Assembly: GCA_030407005.1 (NCBI GenBank)
Contig: JAUDYN010000003.1
Location: 2,108,001-2,172,000, forward strand
Direction: 5' to 3'
Source of the DNA: Desarmillaria ectypa
Taxonomy: Eukaryota > Basidiomycota > Agaricomycetes > Agaricales > Physalacriaceae
DNA length: 64,000 bases
This document shows positions 23,021-34,586 of this stretch, piece by piece. Position 1 is the stretch's first letter; every line of letters starts with the position of its first letter. Made by a program: the position numbers and the translations under genes. The notes beneath the pieces are model-generated. The model was not told where the DNA came from. It saw nothing but the letters and a program-made list of their open reading frames with translations, and made no database searches.

Positions 23021-23689
23021 CTATGAAAAGAAAGTTCTCAACCAACTCGCCTCTTTCTCCATATCCTCCAAGGTGCGAGGAGGCCGATTTTCATCTGCGT
23101 CAACCCGCATCCACTGGGATTCAAGTTGCATTTGCTTGAGATCAGAAGCCAAAGATCCCTCGGAACGCTCTAATTCTGGATATATTTCATCTTTGTTTTT
23201 TGAGAATCGGTCACCGTGATCTTTTCGCGGCATGACATGAAAATGGACGTGAGGGACACTCTGTCCCGCAGCCTTTCCGTCCTGGGAACCGAACATGTTA
23301 AACAAGACATAGCCTGTCGTGAAATGTTAAATACCTGGCAAGCTACGGTTAGCGCATCAGCACCATAGACGCGTTCTATCACGCGTCCGACACGCTGTAC
23401 TGAAGTCATGAGTGAAGATAATTCCGTATCTGAAACCAGATTTCAACGACTACTATGCTGTTTGAATGCGCCTAAGTACCATTGAGATCCGTAAGGCGAC
23501 GGACAACTCTAGTGGGTATAACGAGCACATCTAAGACGTTAGTGAGTTTGATGTGGCTCGGCCAAACGACGGTGCCAGCTCACGTCCTGGAACGATGGGC
23601 TTCAAATTTACAATAGCAAAAGAGAGTGAAGAGCGGTAGAAGGCCTGTCTAGTCACTTCAATCGTCGAGAACAGCAAGGAAGTGCTCAT
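23021..23689 (-). CDS. HNT2: FHIT/HNT2-type HIT-family dinucleoside triphosphate hydrolase
   Basis: Four exons (23584-23689, 23480-23530, 23335-23429, 23021-23281) give 170 residues. The order matches Fhit: LFSTIEVTRQAFYRSSLSFA at the start, NLKPIVPGHVLVIPTRVVRR, LTDLNDTELSSLMTSVQRVG, then GADALTVACQDGKAAGQSVP leading into HVHFHVMPR, the HxHxH catalytic triad motif. A charged linker and a C-terminal helix follow. Fhit and Hnt2 cleave diadenosine triphosphate to AMP and ADP. The variable linker after the HIT motif (residues ~100-145) is family-typical. The start was chosen because this ATG directly precedes the first conserved strand. Confidence 0.92.
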
Positions 23690-23957
23690 TGGCGCGTCTC
23701 GTGGCCAGAAATAAAGTGGAAACGGACGTGGTGGTTGTGGGCGAAATTTCTTCGGGACTTGCCGACTGGCCGCCCTCCCGATGATCGGCGCTGGGTCTCC
23801 TTCCCCTCAAGTATTCCTTGAGTTCTGAAGGCAGCCGGCAAAATGGATTCTCTGGTAATAGAACCATGGAAATTTTCTCACTCAGATTTCACATCTTAAG
23901 CCAGTCAGCATCACCTATGACCTTCGCATGATGGAGACTTAATCTCATTGTTCCACC

Positions 23958-25566
23958 ATGACAAAAGATTTTACTGTCGCTATCGTGGCAGGTGGAATGA
24001 GTGGACTCGCCTGCAGTTGGGTTATTAAATTCCGGTATTCGAGTCAATGTGTTCGAAGCAGGTGTACGTTGCAACGGCAAGAGATTGACCGTACTGCTGA
24101 TATTGATTTACCACAGTCGAAATTCGAAGAGGTAGTGAATATTCGTCCTTGTATTATCCCTGAAAATGCGGCTCTATTGACACTGCAAAGGGCCTAACAT
24201 GTTACGAGCCCTCAAAGGGTTGGGATTATACGAGGCCGTCTAATCTCGCTCGGAGTATTACTTTTAGAGAGTTCCTATTCCTATCTGGATTGGATGAGCA
24301 TAAGGTTGTGTATGATGTAAGTAAGACTTCTGCGCATTTTTACTGCAGACGCTAATATGACTTAGTATCCTATGGCGTCCGCGGATGATTTGGGGCTAGG
24401 CATATATGGACCCGTGTTCTTGGATGCCGTGGTTGGTCTTTTGAATACTAGTACTGTCCACTTCAACAAGCGTTGTGTGTCCATTACCTCGACGGAAACT
24501 ACCACGGCGATCAATTTTACGGATGGAACGAAGCAGGAAGCCGACCTGGTAATCGGAGCTGATGGTATCTGAAGTGTCACAAGAAATTACGTCGTTGGAG
24601 ATGGCGTACAGAAGCATATGGCGTTCATTAATACAATCACCTATAGAGGTCTCATTCCGCTTGAAGATGTAAAGGCAGCGGGGCTACAGACGCAGCTTTC
24701 CACGCGCCCCATTATGCTTGTCGGATTGAACAAAGTATGTTTGGAGCTATCGTTCTTTTGATATCTTGCATGCTCATGGAACTTTCAGTATTTCGTTATC
24801 TATCCTATTCACAGTGATAGAAGAAGGCGCAGTAACCGAACCCATGCATATCAGGAGGCTGAACGTGTCTTAGATTAACATAGTGGTTCTCGTGTCCAAG
24901 AGAGATATCCCTCTCCGAACTCCCCTTCCATCTCCGTGGGCAGCGACAGCCTCGGGTAGAGAGCTCCAGGACCACTTCCAAGAATGGGGTCGTGATACTC
25001 GCATAATTGTAGACCACATGAAAACATATAGTAAATGGTCTATACACACTTTGTACCCTCCCTTTGGAAGCTACTATCGCGGTAGGGTGGTGCTAGTTGG
25101 CGACACTGTGAGTGCCTCAATTTATCCTCACTTCGTTTTTTCTCAGCTTATCACCACTAGGCACACGGTATGCCTCCCCGTCTTGGGGCAGGCGTTGGCC
25201 AGGGGTTTGAAGACACTCAAGAACGATGTCACCAAATCAAATATCGAGGTAGGTATTCGAATTCGATCATGTCATGCTACGATAACAAGTGCCTTGCAGG
25301 ATGCACTTCAAGCTTATACAGAGGTTATTCCGCCGCGTGTAAATTGAGTACTCGAGAAGACCATTCAAGCAGGACAAATCTACGAACCTTACCAACCAGG
25401 TATTGAAATACAGGAGGTGACAAAATCATCCAATTTATCGCACCCAATTTGGCATCACGATCTCGATGCGGATGTTAACAGAGCGATGGAGATGTCTAGG
25501 TTTCCTAAAGGACTATATATACATATAACGGTCGTTGCCTATCAATACATTCTTTCTATGGTATGA
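23958..25566 (+). pseudogene. decayed FAD-dependent monooxygenase (salicylate-hydroxylase type)
   Basis: The remains of a flavoprotein monooxygenase can be followed through about 1.5 kb. The dinucleotide-binding start survives as FTVAIVAGGMSGLAC, with the usual GxG changed, followed at once by a frame break. The middle (YPMASADDLGLGIYGPVFLD) and the motif EADLVIGADGI remain, but the next codon is TGA where the family has Arg. The FAD-ribityl motif GDT-AHGMPPRLGAGVGQGFED is split by a normal intron. Near the end, in the region where relatives have PRANRV, Arg is again replaced by TGA. A further frame break and stops lie around 24240-24275. Both nonsense codons fit CGA to TGA changes. No single translation is possible. 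Intron ends are still GT..AG, so decay looks fairly recent. Confidence 0.85.
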
Positions 25567-25610
25567 GCGATACTAATACGATACAGTTATAAGGGAATGT
25601 GCCTCGCAAG

Positions 25611-26446
25611 CTAGAAACAGGTAGGCCTATGGGACCGACTTAAGTCACCGTGTTGTTTCTGGTTCGAATGCATATACGCGACAGGGGGAGGTGATATGCT
25701 AGCCATCTGGAGCATCCCATTCAAATTCCTGCCATCCGCCAATCCGTATCCGTATTCCAGAACCACTAATTCCTCACACTGCCCCGCTTCACGTGCATGA
25801 GCGTCCCTCGTGTCAGCCAGACGCGGCGTTGCATTCGGGCACTCGTGAAGTGACGCGTTGGAAAAGTCGATGATGCGGACTCCGTCGGGTGTGGTCAGGA
25901 TGTGGGATGAGGGCTTGACATTCCCATGGGCAATCCCAGCCTGGTGAATTTTGCTGATCGCAATCATAATTTTTCGGCTGAAAGAAAGCTTCAGTGATGA
26001 TGTCACCCGTAGTAGTGGCAAGAAACAAACCTATAGTCGGCATGCCTGATGTTTGTAGTGGCACAATGCTCCAACACGAGACAGCCCGTCTTCCGTCCAC
26101 CGTTATTGGCCCCGAATAGTCCATAACACTTGGGCACGACAGTGCCCTGCAAACCTCTCAAGTACTGATTATAAACCTTCTCTTCCCACTGGAGGAAAGA
26201 CAACTCCGTCTTGGTGCGCGCCACTTTGATAATGACGGGGATGGTGGGTTGGCGTCCGTATGGGCCCATAGAAGCGCGAAAGACACGCGGTCGGAGACTC
26301 TCGCAACAATGAATCATGACTTGAGGGTGGGGATTGGGATCAACATGACCTTTGAATCCGTTGACGACATCCCAGGACCACAGTCGGGAGACGTGACTGC
26401 GATCGAAGACAACTTCGATCGTGCTGGCTGATGAAAGTAGAGTCAT
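25611..26446 (-). CDS. fungal protein-kinase-like protein with altered catalytic motifs
   Basis: Two exons (26031-26446, 25611-25977) encode 260 residues. The N-lobe part has IPVIIKVART (lysine of the nucleotide pocket) and GTVVPKCYGLFG; the C-lobe has IHQAGIAHGNVKPSSHIL and VRIIDFSNAS. These resemble the APH/RIO-like kinase domains common in Agaricomycetes. The catalytic loop normally reads HxDxxxxN; here the Asp is Asn (HGN) and the later Asn is His, and DFG is DFS. It may therefore be a pseudokinase. A TATA-like element (minus strand, about 26503-26511) lies roughly 60 bases upstream. It is the immediate neighbour of the monooxygenase pseudogene, whose frame ends 44 bp away. Confidence 0.75.
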
Positions 26447-27048
26447 GGTGAAAGTGGGTGCTCGTGAGTAGTGAGAATAAAGGAGTGCTGTAGCAGGACT
26501 GGGTTATATACTGGTGGACTGGCCACTTCGCAGAATGCCACTGGACACCTTGCTCTTTGTCGCTGCCAGGAATCCCATTGTGTCCACAAAACTTGTAGAA
26601 AGAACAATATACAATGGTGTTCTATATGGCGCCGAGAAGATCTGTGAACCGATGTCGAGATGCCGTAAGTTCAAGTCAGGTAGAGAGGAGCATCAATGGA
26701 GAAAGTAGCCGAAATAGGCTAGGAAAAGGTGGTTAAATGTTCGAATGGCTTCGACAAGAACCTTTGTCTTGGTTGCAAAATATAGCACCGTGCTGTCCTT
26801 AAAGTTGGCAAGTCCATTGTCACTTGATGATAAAGGATAGTCCTCCAAAGAGAGATAGCAAGGAAAGCCACCGAGACCGAGATTCTGTGTGGAAAGGCTG
26901 GGATATCGGTAGCTATGACGCTCGTCAAGGATATGAGAACCTCGAGGTAGACTGGGTCAGCTTGTGGTCGTTGATCATGTCGAATTTACACGGCCACCAA
27001 TAGTCCTGGGACCTAGGGCATCTTTGATCTTCAACTGACTTGACTTGA
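26447..27048. other. intergenic, nothing recognised
   Basis: About 600 bases between the kinase-like gene and the PhzF-type gene. Short frames on both strands look like chance. It should include the promoter of the kinase-like gene and the 3' flank of the PhzF gene. Confidence 0.4.
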
Positions 27049-27983
27049 TTAGAGATACAACGTTCCTGATGAGAATATGCATGCCTGCCCTCGAATACGA
27101 ACAACCTCTTTACCTTTCCCCACTCTGAGCGTCCCTCCTCGTTTGCTAACTTGTGTAGCAACCCCCAGTTCCTTCGTGACGTTCTTCTTGCTAAACCAAT
27201 ATGGTGTCAGCAAGCAGTGGGCAGCACCGCAGACGTGATCTTCTCCAGAAGTGAGAATGGTCGGCGCAAACATCCGCGAAACAAAGATCTCCTCTCCAGT
27301 CAAAGACTCAGTAGTGAGTATATTCGTCGAGTAGCCAGTCTCTTTCTATGACGGTCTGTCAAAACAACCAATATTACGCCAAGGAAGAAAGGACGGACCA
27401 ATGGATTTGCATTGATACTAGATGCCTTGAGATTTCCCTTAGCATCCACCTCAACGAGCAAAGAATTCCGGAAACCCTCGCCTCCCTTGCCGATGAACTT
27501 GATGTCGACTTCTCTACCAAAAGCATCGCATACCAACTTTGACAATCTCTTTCTCTCATCTACTCCAACTTCTTCCACCGCTGTCAGTGGAAGCTGGACC
27601 TCATTGAACCCATCTCCCGCTTTGAAAACTCTCATTACGCCGCTGGCTGGTGTCTCGAATTCGAGCACTGTAACCTCGCTAGAAACGAGGTCACGCTTCT
27701 CGAATACAACCTTGGCGGAAGCGATGGTTGCATGACCGCAGAAGGGTACTTCCGTTCCCGGTCCTACGATGTAACGTATCCTGAATTTGAATACATTCGG
27801 ATCTGTAGAGGGTGAGGCGGGAAAGAGAAACGCAGCGGCGGGCTGGTTAAGATTGTCTGCGATTTTCATCAGAACATCATCGGTGATATCAAGCTTGTCG
27901 AGAAAGACGACGGCTGCAGGATTCCCGCTGAAGGCATCACTCGAGAAGGCAGACACGAGATAAAACAGAAGAGAGCGAGTCAT
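27049..27983 (-). CDS. PhzF-family isomerase/epimerase
   Basis: Two exons (27399-27983, 27049-27345) encode 293 residues. The first half carries AFSGNPAAVVFLD with the GNPAAV signature, and PFCGHATIAS (the CGHAT motif). The second half has TTESLTGEEIFVSRMFAP, CGAAHCLLTPYW and RGGTLRV, ending RGQACIFSSGTLYL. This is the two-lobed diaminopimelate-epimerase-like fold of PhzF/YHI9 proteins, which carry out isomerisation of small acids; the fungal substrate is generally unknown. The 53-nt intron was placed by choosing the acceptor (27346) that restores the conserved TTESLTGEE frame. No phenazine genes are nearby, so a secondary-metabolite role is not supported by context. Confidence 0.9.
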
Positions 27984-28816
27984 CTTCTTTTCGTCCGAGG
28001 GAAAGCGGGAAGCTACGTACTAAATGGCCTTTTTCCTGTATGTAATAAATGAGTCAACGCGAGCATTTATCGAGTCATCAAGTTAGTATCGGCCGACGGT
28101 GTTCTTGTCAGTAACGGTATCGCTTCAATTGTAGCCTCTGGACAGTTCGGAGTTGGCGAAGAATTTGATTAGTGTGGATATATTAGGGCCCACCTTACAA
28201 TTATAAGTATGCCCTCTCTTGCACTTGTAAGTTGACTCTAGACCATCACTTGATACCATTCTTCAGAGGGTCGCTTAGACAGCCCGGGCAACAATTACTA
28301 CGTGTAATCAGCAGGGTGTCGTGGATATAAGCCATAATTATCCCCGGTTGAAACCTCGTTGCTATGTAGTAAGATTATTCCGCGTATGCATCGTAAACCC
28401 GTAAGAGCTGCTGAATTACTGCTGCTGTGAACCGATTATCACAGGATTCAATGCGTAGTAGTCACTGAAGATAAATTGCAGTCAGAGGACAATGTTAAGT
28501 TTCACTGCCACATTCAGCGAGATTCATCTCGGGTGATGGCGCAGCAACCAAGATTGCGTCGTTCGATCCATATTTAGTAGCAGCTGTCATTTCTGCCCAT
28601 CGGGGTTGTCGTATTCTCGCGACAGATAACATTCAAGAAAAAATTGAAAGATCAAGATGGCGGCGAAAGGGAGGGTTCGTGAGAGGCCGACGTGAAAATC
28701 GAGATGGAAGCGTGACCGTGACATGATGCTGAAATAGATCACATGCCACGGAGAACAGCCTAGCGTCGGGACAGCCTGCCCTACCTTGTTCCATCTCCCC
28801 TTCGTTCGCTTCAGCC
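27984..28816. other. divergent intergenic region between PhzF gene and SHO1
   Basis: About 830 bases holding two divergent promoters. Nothing coding was recognised. The GC-richer part near 28640-28800 has overlapping antisense frames that do not resemble a protein. Confidence 0.45.
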
Positions 28817-30019
28817 ATGCCTCCACGCGGAAATGAAGGATTAGATTTCACGCCCATTCTTACTCATTATCTTTTTCTCTTCACATCTGTCTTGTCCCTT
28901 GTATGTTTTCCTCTTTTTTGTTGATGTATGCATGCTGAGAATTTCGGACATTTGTAGATTGCATGGTTTGTTGCATTTATCGGACAATGTATAGCAACGG
29001 CGCAAAGTGAGTATTATTGGATCTTGTAGAGGTTAGCAAGTTCTCAGCGAGCAACAGTTTCCAATGATGTGGTCAACACACAATGGTTCGGAATATTCCT
29101 CCAGCTTTTTTTGATAGTGGGCATCCTGTACACTCTCGCCAGTGACTCGCTCGCCATGCATCGCTTCCAAATATCTGTCTTCGGTGCAATTGCCATAGTT
29201 TATGCCGTTGAGGGCGTGCAAAAAGGAATCTTCTCTTCAGCCGGCTCCTTAAATGCCATGGGCGCAGGCTGGCTCATCCTCGCGATAGTGGATATCCTCT
29301 GGGTCCTCTATTTCACCTCTGAAGAAGATTCCCTTGCTTTGCATATCTTTAACTCCCTAGGCACAGGCGGCCTTACCCCACCATCACGGCGGCGCCGCAC
29401 TCGCACCCAGAATTCCGTGCACAACATGTCTACAACCAACGGCTATGTGGCAAACTACGCCTCTGGAGGCGGTATTGGTTCCCATGATGTTTACAAGACC
29501 GCAAGTGGTGCAGGAAGCGGTAACTTTACCGCAGGTGTCAGGAGTCAACATAGTTTTACTGCTCCAACGGAGGGAGGGGGAAAGAGCATCGGGGGAGGAA
29601 GCATAACTGGAGTTACTAGCACTGCTGCGCCAGGTTCCATAGGCGGCGGAGACAACAATGGTCCCAATTCCCCCCTCATGGCTGGCGTTGGTACTGGCAG
29701 TATGAGCGGACCTCCGCACACTGAGTCCCCAGAAGCAGCTGCCATAAAAGCCAAGGCGCTCTATACGTGTAGGTTTATCATGCGTCCAGCATCACAATAT
29801 ACTGACTGTTTATTCCAGATACCCAATCTCCCGACGATCCAAATGAGCTATCTTTTTCCAAAGGCGAAATTCTCGACGTCCTTGATAAACAGGGCAAGTG
29901 GTGGCAAGCCCGAAGAGCGGACGGCACAACAGGAAGTATGTCGTGCTTTCTCAACTTCCGTTCTTCATGTTGATATCGCTTTTCCAGTCGCCCCATCAAA
30001 CTATCTGCAGGTCATATAA
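28817..30019 (+). CDS. SHO1: SHO1 osmosensor (4 TM + SH3)
   Basis: Five exons (28817-28900, 28958-29006, 29058-29768, 29819-29935, 29988-30019) encode 330 residues. Four hydrophobic segments occupy the N-terminal third: [42 protein letters not shown] and the [10 protein letters not shown] to [12 protein letters not shown] region. A long Gly/Ser/Thr-rich cytosolic linker follows, then a C-terminal SH3 domain ([20 protein letters not shown], then [20 protein letters not shown] and [11 protein letters not shown]). This is the exact plan of Sho1, the plasma-membrane sensor and scaffold that feeds the HOG MAP kinase pathway by binding Pbs2 through its SH3 domain. The linker is unusually Gly-rich but within family variation. 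Confidence 0.95.
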
Positions 30020-30413
30020 TAATTCAACGGCTTTGCTACGCTCAATACGATCTGTCTGTTACGCCCACATACTACATGCATGATCCTATGTAATTTCTCG
30101 GAGAACCTTCCTATGCAGTGTGCTCCTCTATTCTCCTCCTGCCTTCTTCTCAAAGTGTAAAGCACCGTCTTACCACATTTTGTACCGCTGATCTCGTATC
30201 GCTGATTTTTGTTGTGCTCTCTACTTTTTTGTTTATCTATTGAGATACCATTTACTCTATCTGTTTTTTCATGGAAACAGCGATGTATAGCACTCAGAAC
30301 AATGATGGCGAGATCCTTCGTAGGAAAAAAATACATAACATTGTGTCTGTTCAATGATACAAGATTCGGCTGCTCTGTTATATGCCAACATTATATTATA
30401 ATGTATGCGGTTA
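30020..30413. other. convergent 3' flank between SHO1 and RNF10-like gene
   Basis: About 390 bases of T-rich sequence between two converging genes; probably both 3' UTRs and terminators. No gene seen. Confidence 0.45.
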
Positions 30414-32573
30414 TCATCGTCTTCTGCCGCCGACGCCGCCGCCAAGTATAACAAGTTTGTTGCTCTTCTGCCTCCTTCCTCCAGTGCCTCCGTTGTTCCT
30501 CTGCTCTAGTTCATGCCAGGCCATATCGAAGTCCCATTCATCCCCATCGTCTCTCTGGACATGACGCTGTCCACTAAGATCTTGTGAAGGACTCGAATGA
30601 ACAGCAGACGCAAAACTCCGAGAGCCCCATGCCCCTGGAGCTACAGGTTCCTGTGGGGGTAACTGTACCTCTTCGTGCACAGGCGACGCAGGTTCAACGG
30701 TGATCACGGTTGAAGAGATAGGTGGAGGACTCGTCCAAGCGGTAAACGAATGTTGCGTTCGCCTCTCCCGCTCCCTCTCTTCGGCTCGAGCCCGTGCGCG
30801 ATCATCCTTCTTACTTTTCTCCCTCCTTCTTGATGTGCGCATTCTCAGCGCACCCTCAAAGTTCTTCAGCCCTTCTGAACCGACGACGGCCTGTAGATCA
30901 GCTTCGATAAAGACAACGTCCGCGCCTTCGGGCATGTGGGCGAGATATTTACACCGTTTTCGCAGATCGTCGTTGACGGAGCCCTCAGATAAGGCTTCCA
31001 CGCGAATGTCGATGGTGTTGGGGAACGATGAGTAGCTCTTAAAATGAGAAAGTAGGATCCTGATATCTAGGGGATGAAGGAATAATGAAAGTCCGGATGC
31101 AGCCTGGTAATAGTAGTATGTCGATGTCGAAGGTGGTGGTGGGTTCACATTGCGACGTTGCCTAGGGACGGCCTTGGGCTTCGGAGTGTCCGGGACTGGT
31201 ATGGAAGAAATCATTGGGGAGCTGTTCGACCTCAAGGCCAGCAGCTCTTCCGGGACATCTGAGTCAAGTGGTGTATTTGCCTGCCTAGCTTGACGACGCG
31301 AATGAAGGTCATGCCGTTCTTCAAGCTCTCGTAGTCCAGCACGCGCTTTATCTATCTGCTCACGAAGGACGGGGTTGTCCATAGCCATCGCTCTCGCAAT
31401 CTGATTCTTCACCTTTAGCTCGGCAGCGTCAATGAAAGACACGCCCAGGTCGTCGTTCATCCCCGCTAGTGTGCACCGCTCCATTGCCAACTCATCTAAA
31501 TCTTGGGTCAGATCTGAGACGAGATAGTCTGGGGTCGCAAGCATGAACTTGGAGTAATTGAAGATGTCCGGCAGGAAATAGAAGGGGGCTTGATGTGGAG
31601 GAATAAGCTCCGACGGCCAGGTGCGTGAACGAGGCAACGCCAGGGTTGTGATCTGAGGCCTCTGCATTAGCCGGAGTCGCATCGTCGAGCCAGCACGCGG
31701 TGCTTCGAATGAGTTGTCTAGAATGGAAAGGGAGGATGCAGACGACGATGCTCCGCCATTGTCTTCTGCAGGCTCCAAGGACGGCCCATCAAACCACTTG
31801 ACACTCTTCAGCTGCTTGTCATTGACGGAATCAAAGCAAATGGGGCATCGCGCCCACTTGTTCTCAGATGTACTGAGATAATGAAGAATGCAGGGGTAAC
31901 AGAAGACCTATCTCGTTGTCAGTGAGATTCATAGCAATGGAAATTGTCGTACATGGCCGCATTTTGTCATACGTGAAGCTGTCGGTGGAGATAAACATAT
32001 AGGGCACGTCGTATGCCCTTCACCACCCTGACCAGAGCCCTCACCGCCAGATGCGATAGCTGCAAGCGCAGATGATCGAGGAACGATAACCTGTACGATA
32101 TCATTCCACTGGAAGAAACTAAGCGGCATTAGTCTTCTGGATAACGACTGCAAGCACAGAACTGACATATCTGGATCAGCAAAGTGAACCGTATAATCTC
32201 CCATAGGATTCACCACGAAACGATACTGGGCATTAACGAATCCTGATAGAGAATCTAAGTGATCCGCGGGCAAATGGAGCTTGGAGTACGTACGTTCCTT
32301 GTTCCAGACACCGTGGTGAGTGCCGCCAGTTCTTCTACTCCTCCTGGGTACACTCGATGGAGTCTGGGACTGCCTCGGTGGGAGAGTGAAGTTGAGGAGG
32401 TGATTTAGATTGACAGGGGATGCCATCTTGGAAGCTCGCTTCGGAGGTGTCGCCTGGGATGCAGAGAGGCTGGTCATGGGGAACGTCTTTGTCACTGTCG
32501 TTGTCACTGTTCGTCGCTGTTGTCGTCGGTGAGCGTCGGTGGTTGCAGGCTCCCTGCAGTGGGAGTTGGCCAC
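30414..32573 (-). CDS. RNF10/MAG2-type RING finger protein
   Basis: Two exons (31953-32573, 30414-31907) encode 704 residues. Residues ~60-170 contain the family block HGVWNKERTYSKLHLPAD, VNAQYRFVVNPMGDY and WNDIVQVIVPR. A C3HC4 RING follows, split by the intron: CPICLSPPTASRMTKCGH, VFCYPCILHYL and WARCPICFDSV. Then come FDGPSLEPAED, a coiled region (IDKARAGLRELEERHDLHSR) and a block including YYYYQAASGLSLFLHPLDIR and the long basic helix RRREKSKKDDRARARAEERE. The order matches human RNF10 and yeast Mag2, E3 ligases that ubiquitinate 40S proteins at stalled ribosomes. It diverges from the WBP11-like gene (275 bp gap). The start at 32573 is the first ATG; later in-frame ATGs are possible. Confidence 0.92.
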
Positions 32574-32848
32574 CTGGTACTTCCTTCAGGCTGTCGTGAC
32601 TCCATATCTAGTAGACACGTGCGTGTCGGCTCCGTCATCTCTTACTTAATACTCAGCTACTCAGTTTCTCCCCGCGGATTTTCATCTCTTGTTCTCTTGC
32701 TATAACTAACTATATGGATATCTGACATTCATAGTAATATTTTTTGGGAACCTACTGAGCAATGACTCAATACATATCAGACAGCGGAAACGTTGGGAGT
32801 CCCGATGCATGACAAACAACAGCAAATTTCCTCCTGCTTTCAACTATC

Positions 32849-34395
32849 ATGGCAAAAGGCAAGAGCGTCAATCCTGCCGATGCGTACCGTAAGCTTTATC
32901 CCGACCATTATTTTTGTCTACTCATTGTTGTACATATTCTAGGTAAGGCTCAGCGTAAAAAAGAGCTGAAAAAAGCAGGTCGAATAATCATGTCTTTGTC
33001 TTCAATAGACTAAATAGTCTGCCATGCAGTAGAACAAGGCCGATCGAACCAAGAAGCGTGATTTTGCCCTGGTCAAGAAAGATACATTCGGTCAGTATTT
33101 CCACTTCCTATCCAACGACGCAGTTGACGCCTCAGCCAGATCTTGAGGATGAAATAGCTAACCTGGAGGCTCTCCCCACTCCTTCATCGTCGGAAAAGGC
33201 TCGAATAACGGAAGCCAAAGCTGAGCTAGAGAAGATTAATAAGAAAAAAGAAGAATATATCAACGAGCACCCCGAACACCGTCGACTGGTCTACCGGCCC
33301 CGGAAACAACAGACTGATAAACCTGAGGAGGAACTCGTCTTGCCTACGCGGAATCTTTTCAAATCAAATGGACTTCCTCGCCATCCTGAACGAAGTATAT
33401 ACTATGACCCAGTTATGAACCCTTTCGGTGTCGCTCCACCTGGCATGCCTTACCGTGAACGAGGCAAGTGACTTTGCCATGCTCCGTGGCACTCAATTTA
33501 ACTCCCTCGCTAGACCTACTACCCGGTGAAATCGATAGTGAAGCTGAAAACTCGGAAGGTGGTTTATATATCTTCCGCGAAAAGCTTGTTCACTCACGCT
33601 AAGGTTGCAGATGACGACGACGTTGTCATGCCAGAGGGTCCACCCCCAAAGCCAGAAGATGCAGTTGATAGTGACGATGATATTCCCATGCCAGAAGGCC
33701 CACCACCAGGTCAGGAGTTGTCCGAACAGGGTACATCTGATGAAGTTCCTGTCAACCCGCCACTTCCGCCCATGCCGCCGCCACCACCAATGTTACTGAA
33801 TAATTTTGGGCCTTCAACGCCCTTCCCTCTTTTTCCTCCCACGGGGTTCCCTGGTTATATGGCTCCTCCTCTAGGCATACCTCTACTGCCGCCTAATTTA
33901 GCCACGCCTCCGCCACCTCCAGGATTCTTTCCTCGCCGCCAGCAGTCTACTGTGACATTGCAGGATCCATTGTCATCTGTTCCAATTCAAACATTTCATG
34001 GCCATCGCGCTCAGGTTTTAGCGCCCCCGCATCCATCTCTACCCCTGAAACCTCGGCCGGAAGCCTCTCCATCTGCGATAGTATCGGCCGAGCCTCAACT
34101 GCGTGATTTGAAGAAGGAAGCTACATCATTTGTACCCACATCTCTAAAACGCAAGAAGGCTGCCAGTGCGGCGGCATCTGGGAGGATCAATGCTGCGCCC
34201 GGTGTTGGTGACATTGTTGAAGGAGAGATTTCGGCCCGACCCGACTTGCTCAGCGCTCTCAAGGGTCAGTTTGGGCCCGCCCCAACGAATAATCCGCCTG
34301 CTGCACCAACCAGCAAAGGAAAGAGCGTCGTAACAAAGACAAAGGACGACTACGAGAAGTTCGTTGAAGAGATGGGGGATATATTGGGACCCTAG
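32849..34395 (+). CDS. WBP11-type spliceosome-associated protein
   Basis: Six exons (32849-32888, 32943-32974, 33033-33090, 33140-33463, 33514-33558, 33611-34395) encode 427 residues. The N-terminus MAKGKSVNPADAYRKAQRKK with KELKKNKADRTKKRD is the Wbp11 domain, followed by a coiled coil (LEDEIANLEALPTPSSSEKA), acidic DSDDDIPMPEGPPPG repeats and long Pro-rich tracts (PPLPPMPPPPP, LATPPPPPGFFP) that in the human protein bind WW domains and PP1. The protein is nuclear and acts in pre-mRNA splicing. Two introns begin with GC rather than GT (32975-33032 and 33464-33513); only these choices keep the conserved frame. It diverges from the RNF10-like gene. Confidence 0.92.
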
Positions 34396-34586
34396 TACTA
34401 CATCTTTGTACATTGAATCTGTACAATAGCTTCAACGGATGAATTAAAGCCACGTGAAGCTCGGATACAAATCGGCCTTACGAAAGCAGCGATATTATTC
34501 TGGCCGGACCGGCTTTGGCTCGGCAGACCCAGAGTGTATAAAGCACCACCATGACACAAGATTCACTTATCTGACTCGAACCACTC

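Noticed and set aside
27049..27983. PhzF gene as part of a phenazine-type biosynthetic cluster
   Set aside because: No other secondary-metabolite gene is adjacent; the only possible candidate nearby is a dead monooxygenase.
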